Assembly: GCF_900106515.1 (NCBI RefSeq)
Contig: NZ_FNWF01000003.1
Span: 186,001 to 250,000 of the forward strand
Reading direction: 5' to 3'
Length of the DNA: 64,000 nt
Source of the DNA: Peptoniphilus lacydonensis
Lineage (GTDB): Bacteria > Bacillota > Clostridia > Tissierellales > Peptoniphilaceae
Positions within the stretch are counted from its first letter, which is position 1; each line of letters starts with the position of its first letter. The position numbers and the translations under genes are program-made. The notes under the pieces are model-generated. The model worked only from the letters and a program-made list of their open reading frames with translations, made no database searches and was not told the DNA's origin. Below, piece after piece: positions 59,355 to 64,000 of this stretch.

Positions 59355-61181
59355 ATGTGCGGAATAGTAGGCTATATTGGAAAAAATAACGCACCTAAAT
59401 TGGTGCTAGAAGGTTTAAAAAAATTAGAATATAGAGGTTACGACTCTGCGGGACTTTCCTTTGTAAGTGAGAATAAATTAAAAACTTTTAAAAAGAAGGG
59501 ACGCATAAAAAATTTAGAAGATTCCTTTAATTTAGATGATTTTCATTCTAATATTTGCATTGGTCACACTAGATGGGCAACTCATGGAGAACCAAGTGAA
59601 ATAAATGCTCATCCTCATTTATCAAGTGACGGAAAAATTTCTGTTGTTCACAATGGAATAATTGAAAATTATCTTGAACTTAGAAACAATTTAATTGACA
59701 AAGGATACAATTTTCTTTCACAAACTGATACAGAGGTAATACCAAATATAATTTCTTATAATTACAATGAAGATATTTTAGAAGCTGTCTTTAAATCCAC
59801 AAAAGTTTTAAGAGGAGCATACAGTCTTGGAATAATTGACGAAAATGAACCCAATAGGCTAATTGCTGTTAGAAATTCTTCTCCTCTTCTCTTTGCAATT
59901 TGTGAAGATGGTTATTTCATTGCAAGCGACATAACTTCTGTAATCGAACACACAAATAAAGTTATTTATTTAGAAGATGGCGATACTTTAGATATGAGAT
60001 TGAATTCTTACACAATATATGATAAAAATCACAAAAAAGTAGAAAGAGAAGTAACTGAAGTTAAAATTTCTCCCGATGCTGCTTCAAAGGAAGATTACGA
60101 TCATTTTTTAATTAAAGAAATTCACGAACAACCTCGTGTTTTAAAAGATGTTATTTCCATTAAACATAAAGATTATAAAGTCGATCTTCCATCTGAAGGA
60201 AGTTTTTCACTTGAAGAATTAAAAGACATAAATAAAATATATGTAACTGCCTGTGGAACTGCTTTTCATGCTGGAGAAGCTGGCAAATTTGCAATTGAAA
60301 AACTTGCAAAAATTCCTGTAATTTCTGAAATTGCATCGGAGTTTAGATATAAGAATATGTTTTTAGATGACAAATCTCTAGTTATTTTTGTATCTCAATC
60401 TGGTGAAACAGCAGACACATTAGCTGCACTTAAAGAAGCAAAACGCTGTGGAGCAAAAACTCTTGCAGTTACAAATGTTGTTGGCTCAACTATTTCTAGA
60501 GAAGCAGACAAGGTAATCTATTGTTATGCAGGCCCAGAAATTTCTGTTGCATCAACTAAGGCTTACACAACTCAAATTATTTCACTTTACTTCTTGGCAA
60601 TGGACATCGCTCTTAAATTAAATAAAATTTCAGAAAATGAAGTAAAAGAAATCATTGAAAATATGGAAAAAATTCCTTCACAAATAGAAGAAATTTTAAA
60701 ACATAAAGATGAATTTGAAAATATTGCATATTCAATTAAAGATGCCAAATCAATTTTTTACACAGGTAGATCACTTGATTTTATAACAGCAAAAGAAGGA
60801 GCTTTGAAGTTAAAAGAAATTTCTTATATTCACACTGAAGCCTTCCCTTCTGGTGAATTAAAACACGGATCAATTGCCCTCATAGAAGAAGGTACACCTG
60901 TTGTTTCTGTTGCTACTCAAGAATCCATTCTAGAAAAGACTATTTCAAACAATCAGGAACTAATTGCTAGGGGTGCAATAGTTATTTCAATAACAGAAGA
61001 AAAAAATAAATTTGTAAATGATTCTTGCGATGTTGTAATTGAAATACCAAACACAATTGATCTTTTGACTCCACTTCTTGCCGTAATACCTGAGCAATTA
61101 CTTGCTTATTACTCTTCAGTTCTTTTAGGAAATGATGTAGACAAACCTAGAAATCTAGCAAAATCAGTAACTGTTGAATAA
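59355..61181 (+). CDS. glmS: Glutamine-fructose-6-phosphate transaminase (isomerising)
   Basis: A 608-residue enzyme making glucosamine-6-phosphate for cell-wall synthesis. N-terminal glutaminase domain with catalytic Cys2 (MCGIVGYIG), GHTRWATHG and the HNGIIENY segment; two SIS sugar-binding domains (about 285-420, ACGTAFHAGEAGKFA ... VSQSGETADTL; about 455-590, YTGRSLDFITAKEGALKLKE); terminal NLAKSVTVE. GGAGGT precedes the start. Confidence 0.98.
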   Translation: MCGIVGYIGKNNAPKLVLEGLKKLEYRGYDSAGLSFVSENKLKTFKKKGRIKNLEDSFNLDDFHSNICIGHTRWATHGEPSEINAHPHLSSDGKISVVHNGIIENYLELRNNLIDKGYNFLSQTDTEVIPNIISYNYNEDILEAVFKSTKVLRGAYSLGIIDENEPNRLIAVRNSSPLLFAICEDGYFIASDITSVIEHTNKVIYLEDGDTLDMRLNSYTIYDKNHKKVEREVTEVKISPDAASKEDYDHFLIKEIHEQPRVLKDVISIKHKDYKVDLPSEGSFSLEELKDINKIYVTACGTAFHAGEAGKFAIEKLAKIPVISEIASEFRYKNMFLDDKSLVIFVSQSGETADTLAALKEAKRCGAKTLAVTNVVGSTISREADKVIYCYAGPEISVASTKAYTTQIISLYFLAMDIALKLNKISENEVKEIIENMEKIPSQIEEILKHKDEFENIAYSIKDAKSIFYTGRSLDFITAKEGALKLKEISYIHTEAFPSGELKHGSIALIEEGTPVVSVATQESILEKTISNNQELIARGAIVISITEEKNKFVNDSCDVVIEIPNTIDLLTPLLAVIPEQLLAYYSSVLLGNDVDKPRNLAKSVTVE

Positions 61182-61188
61182 TGAATTT

Positions 61189-61215
61189 AAAGCTGCCTAT
61201 GGGCGGCTTTTTTGT
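61189..61215 (+). terminator. Terminator of glmS
   Basis: AAAGCTGCC-tat-g / GGCGGCTTT followed by TTTGTTTTT. Confidence 0.9.
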
Positions 61216-61267
61216 TTTTATCAAAAATTTTTAGGGTATATATTTTTTAAATGGAGTTGAATTTTAA

Positions 61268-62515
61268 ATGACTGAATACATATATTTGACAATATCTTTT
61301 TTAGCACTTTATTTTTCCTATTTGTTCACACTAATAGAAAATGCCTACCTGACTCTTAGCCCTGCTAAAATTTCTAAACTTGAAGATTTAGAAATAGAAA
61401 ATCTATCTATAATAAAAAAACTTGTGGAAAAAGGAAATATTTTTTCTTCAATGCTTATTCTAGATTATTTTTGTAATTCTTTAGTTGTAATTTTTATGTC
61501 ATTATTTTTCTTTAATAAGTGGAATTACCTTGGAATAATTATTGGAATAATAATTTCAACAATTATAGTAATACTTTTTGGAGAAAGTTTGCCACGAACT
61601 TTAGGAAAAAATAATTATGAAAAAATTGTGCCAAAATATGCAAAATTTTTACAATTTCTTATTATCTTTATAAGACCTCTTTCAATGTTTATAACTTTTT
61701 TATCTCAAAATATAATTAAAATTGCAACAAAAGAAAAAACTTACAAAGATTCAATCATAACAGAAGATGATTTAATAGACGCAATGGATCTTGGAATTGA
61801 AGAAGGGATAATAAATAAAAATGAGTCTATAATGATTCAAAATGTTATTGGATTTAAGGACAATTATGCAAAGGACATAATGACTCCACGAACTGACATA
61901 ATTGCCATTGATATAGAAGACGATTATGCTGAGATTTTTGAAAAAATTTCTGAATATTCTTATTCACGAATGCCCGTATATGAAGACAGCTTAGATAATA
62001 TAATTGGAATTTTAAATGTGAAAGATATTTTCCGCATGGACAAATCCAAAACTTTATCAGAAAATAAAGATTATTTTAAAAAACCTTTTTTCACTTTTCA
62101 ATACAAACCCACAGGTAAACTTTTCAATGAAATGAGGCAAAATAAACTTTCTGTTGCAATTGTAACTGACGAATACGGAGGAACAGAAGGCATGATAACT
62201 TTTGAAGACATTATCGAAAAAATTGTTGGACAAATCTCTGACGAATATGACACCGAAGAAGATCAAGACATTGTAAAAGTTGCACAAGACAAATATTTAA
62301 TTGACGGATCTGTAAATATTGACGAAATAAATATAAGACTTGGGACTGAACTTAAGTGTCATGAATTTGATTCTGTTGGAGGATTTATAATTGAAAAGTT
62401 AGACAGATTTCCCAAACCAAATGAAGTTATAGAAATTGATAATCTAAAATTTACTATAATGAAAAGTAAAAAAAATAGAATAGAAAAGATCCTTTTAGAA
62501 CTTCAAAATAAATAA
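61268..62515 (+). CDS. CNNM/CorC (hemolysin-C-like) membrane protein with CBS pair
   Basis: A 415-residue protein: DUF21 membrane domain (helices in about 5-150, LFGESLPRTLGKNNYE), CBS pair (about 200-320: DIMTPRTDIIAIDI, YSRMPVYEDSLDNIIGILNVKDIF; KLSVAIVTDEYGGTEGMITFEDIIEKIVG) and a CorC_HlyC C-terminal domain. The family is linked with magnesium or other divalent cation efflux; substrate not shown. Start ATG 61268; the upstream site is TGGAGTTGA. Confidence 0.93.
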   Translation: MTEYIYLTISFLALYFSYLFTLIENAYLTLSPAKISKLEDLEIENLSIIKKLVEKGNIFSSMLILDYFCNSLVVIFMSLFFFNKWNYLGIIIGIIISTIIVILFGESLPRTLGKNNYEKIVPKYAKFLQFLIIFIRPLSMFITFLSQNIIKIATKEKTYKDSIITEDDLIDAMDLGIEEGIINKNESIMIQNVIGFKDNYAKDIMTPRTDIIAIDIEDDYAEIFEKISEYSYSRMPVYEDSLDNIIGILNVKDIFRMDKSKTLSENKDYFKKPFFTFQYKPTGKLFNEMRQNKLSVAIVTDEYGGTEGMITFEDIIEKIVGQISDEYDTEEDQDIVKVAQDKYLIDGSVNIDEINIRLGTELKCHEFDSVGGFIIEKLDRFPKPNEVIEIDNLKFTIMKSKKNRIEKILLELQNK

Positions 62516-62562
62516 AAAAATCCCTATTAATTCTTCTGTCAAAGTTTTAATAGGAATTTTTA
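62515..62562. terminator. Bidirectional terminator between CorC-like and gltS-like genes
   Basis: AAAAATCCCTATTAA / TTTAATAGGaATTTTT, stem with one mismatch and a 15-base loop. Confidence 0.7.
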
Positions 62563-62618
62563 ATAAGCACAAGTTTATAAAAAAATAGAGTAAGCAAAAA
62601 CTCACTCCATTTAAATTA

Positions 62619-63881
62619 TTACATTCCACTAACTATTTTACCAAAGAAAGATAAGAAAAGTGGATTATAAATATCATCAATTATTACTGCAAAAGATGGA
62701 TACAATACCCAAGCTATATTGTTATAACCATAAGTGTCCATTACAGCTTTTGTATTTGCAACTGCATTTGGTCCAGAGCCACAACCCCAACCGCAGTTTC
62801 CAGCTGCCATTACAGCTGCGCCATAATTTCTTCCAAATAAATTATAAGAAACTAGAATTGTAAATAGTGCAATTAAAATTGCTTGAGTTAACAAAACTAT
62901 TCCCATTTGTCCTAAATGGCTTAAAAGTTTTGTTATATCTATTGTCATTAAAACTAGTGCAAGATAAAGTTCCAAAAACATATGCTCAATTGCACTTATT
63001 TCTGCTACATAAGTATCCTTTCCTCTTTTTTCAATAATATTTCTTGCAATTGCTCCAGCAAATAAACATCCTATAAACTTAGGCATTTCAATTCCAGGGA
63101 TACTATCAAGTAAGAAATATATAGGCATTCCTAATGCTGAAACTAAAAGAACCATTGCAAAAGCAACAATCATTCTCCCGTCATTTAATGCATGAACTTC
63201 ATTTTTAAGTTCAGATTCTGGTCTATCATTTGGATCAGCTTTTAAATTATTTTTTCTAATTAAAAATGCTGCAACAGGTCCACCAATTAATGATCCCATA
63301 ATATTTCCCATAGTTCCTGCTGCAACACCTATTTCCGTTATTCCTTCAGGTGCTCCCCATTTTTCAAAAATAGGTCCAAAGGCAGATGCTGTTCCAACCC
63401 CACCAGACATTGCTGCTGAAGAACATTGGAGTGCAAATAATGGATGCATTCCTATTGCCCTTCCAACTAAAACGCCAACAATATCTTGTAAAGTAATCAA
63501 TAAACAAGCTGCAAAAGCTATGTTAAAAATAAGTTTTCCACCAGCTTTTTTAAATAAAGATGCGGAAAACCCATATCCAACTGTCAAGAAAAATACATTT
63601 TGTGCAAGATCTTTCGTAATCTTTGCATCAAAACTAAAGGCTATAAGTCCTGATAATTTTATTATTGCAATAATTACAGAAAATATAAGTCCTGAAACAA
63701 CTGGTGCAGGTATTGCATACTTTTTAAGAGCAACTGAGTGACTTACGCACCATCTTCCTGCAAAAATTATCAAAGCTGCTATCCCAAGAGTACACAAATA
63801 CTCAAACTCAAATGATGCAACTCCTCCATTTTCGCCAGGAGTGTAAGTTCCAAAATAATTTAGTACACTTTCTAGTGTCAT
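62619..63881 (-). CDS. gltS: Sodium/glutamate symporter (GltS-like)
   Basis: A 420-residue membrane protein with about ten helices. Two inverted halves each carry a Gly-rich motif: SSAAMSGGVGTASAFGP and AAGNCGWGCGSGPNAVAN, typical of GltS. The region SELKNEVHALNDGRM is a cytoplasmic loop. ATG 63881 is chosen because AAGGGGG lies six bases upstream; a frame to 63908 is not needed. It imports glutamate, which suits an amino-acid-fermenting anaerobe. Confidence 0.92.
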   Translation of the reverse strand: MTLESVLNYFGTYTPGENGGVASFEFEYLCTLGIAALIIFAGRWCVSHSVALKKYAIPAPVVSGLIFSVIIAIIKLSGLIAFSFDAKITKDLAQNVFFLTVGYGFSASLFKKAGGKLIFNIAFAACLLITLQDIVGVLVGRAIGMHPLFALQCSSAAMSGGVGTASAFGPIFEKWGAPEGITEIGVAAGTMGNIMGSLIGGPVAAFLIRKNNLKADPNDRPESELKNEVHALNDGRMIVAFAMVLLVSALGMPIYFLLDSIPGIEMPKFIGCLFAGAIARNIIEKRGKDTYVAEISAIEHMFLELYLALVLMTIDITKLLSHLGQMGIVLLTQAILIALFTILVSYNLFGRNYGAAVMAAGNCGWGCGSGPNAVANTKAVMDTYGYNNIAWVLYPSFAVIIDDIYNPLFLSFFGKIVSGM

Positions 63882-63948
63882 AAAAACCCCCTTAATATAA
63901 TTAGACATAACTTCATATTATAATTATAAGTATCGTCTTTATTTACAT

Positions 63949-63959
63949 TATAGCACAGA
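63949..63959 (-). promoter_or_regulatory. Extended -10 promoter of gltS-like gene
   Basis: Minus-strand TGTGCTATAAT, the same extended -10 as at 26700-26708. Predicted start near 63942, about 60 bases before the ATG. Confidence 0.45.
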
Positions 63960-64000
63960 TAATATTATTGTATAAAAACTTTTCTTTAATGAATTACTTT

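Noticed and set aside
1-64000. Search for CRISPR arrays, transposases, integrases, phage genes and long direct repeats
   Set aside because: None seen; all stretches without genes are under about 300 bases and are explained by promoters, terminators, leaders or tRNAs.

Overview
The window reads as a low-GC (visually under about 30 % G+C), Gram-positive anaerobe. A member of the Tissierellia / Peptoniphilaceae group (Peptoniphilus, Anaerococcus, Parvimonas, Finegoldia and relatives) is the best guess. The reasons are the Firmicutes-type T-box and glmS ribozyme, Shine-Dalgarno sites, sortase-independent NEAT/Shp haem proteins, a CBS-containing class II pyrophosphatase and peptide-based metabolism. 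The assignment is an inference from gene content. No prophage, insertion sequence, CRISPR array or other mobile element was seen; this is mostly core chromosome, and most genes lie on the minus strand.

Layout. (1) 1-7643, minus: a haem-acquisition locus. It holds a DUF454 membrane protein, a two-subunit ABC exporter-type transporter, a winged-helix DtxR-like regulator with an unrecognised C-terminal half, then a NEAT protein, an Shp-like haem-binding protein and the start of an IsdE-like haem-binding lipoprotein cut by the window edge. Two AT-rich perfect palindromes precede the two halves. (2) 7890-18283: ileS with its T-box leader, an Rrf2 regulator, a COG4091 dehydrogenase, a BaiN/HI0933-type flavoprotein, a divergent CBS pyrophosphatase, and a membrane DUF4153 protein with a small acidic metal-tail protein. 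(3) 18377-26694, minus: pyrC, and a long co-directional run NusG-II protein, Gx transporter, maf, radC, SGNH hydrolase, PilO-like protein, three prepilins, a GspK/PilX-like protein, efp and a CD1247-family protein. (4) 26805-27087: tRNA-His and tRNA-Leu with a strong promoter. (5) 27111-40546, minus: comM, dprA, topA, pilB, pilC, pilA, pilD, a PilM-PilN-like fusion, an AIR-synthase-like protein, a secreted stalk domain and amidase in two overlapping frames, rph and rdgB. (6) 40697-47804: an M29 aminopeptidase facing away from oppABCDF. (7) 47912-52267: a carboxyltransferase subunit (5S/OadA-like), rpsD, an NSS-family sodium symporter and small proteins. (8) 52327-59062, minus: small conserved proteins including a 27-residue membrane peptide, a radical SAM protein, DUF1292, pepD, an unusual RelA/SpoT-domain protein, a parvulin and an acyl-ACP thioesterase. 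(9) 59148-64000: glmS behind its ribozyme, a CorC/hemolysin-family protein and a GltS-like glutamate symporter.

How the parts work together. The oligopeptide transporter, aminopeptidase, PepD dipeptidase, glutamate symporter and NSS symporter suit an asaccharolytic organism living on peptides and amino acids. The haem locus points to a host-associated lifestyle. The type IV pilus genes, split into two clusters but joined to dprA, comM and topA, could serve DNA uptake, adhesion or both; no PilT retraction ATPase is present in the window.

The points most worth a second look are: the A9 homopolymer separating the signal-peptide/stalk ORF from the amidase ORF; the DtxR-like regulator with a novel C-terminal domain in the haem locus; the 443-residue RelA/SpoT-domain protein with altered nucleotide-binding motifs; the PilM-PilN fusion and SGNH hydrolase in the pilus operons; and a terminator-like hairpin lying between two tRNA genes.
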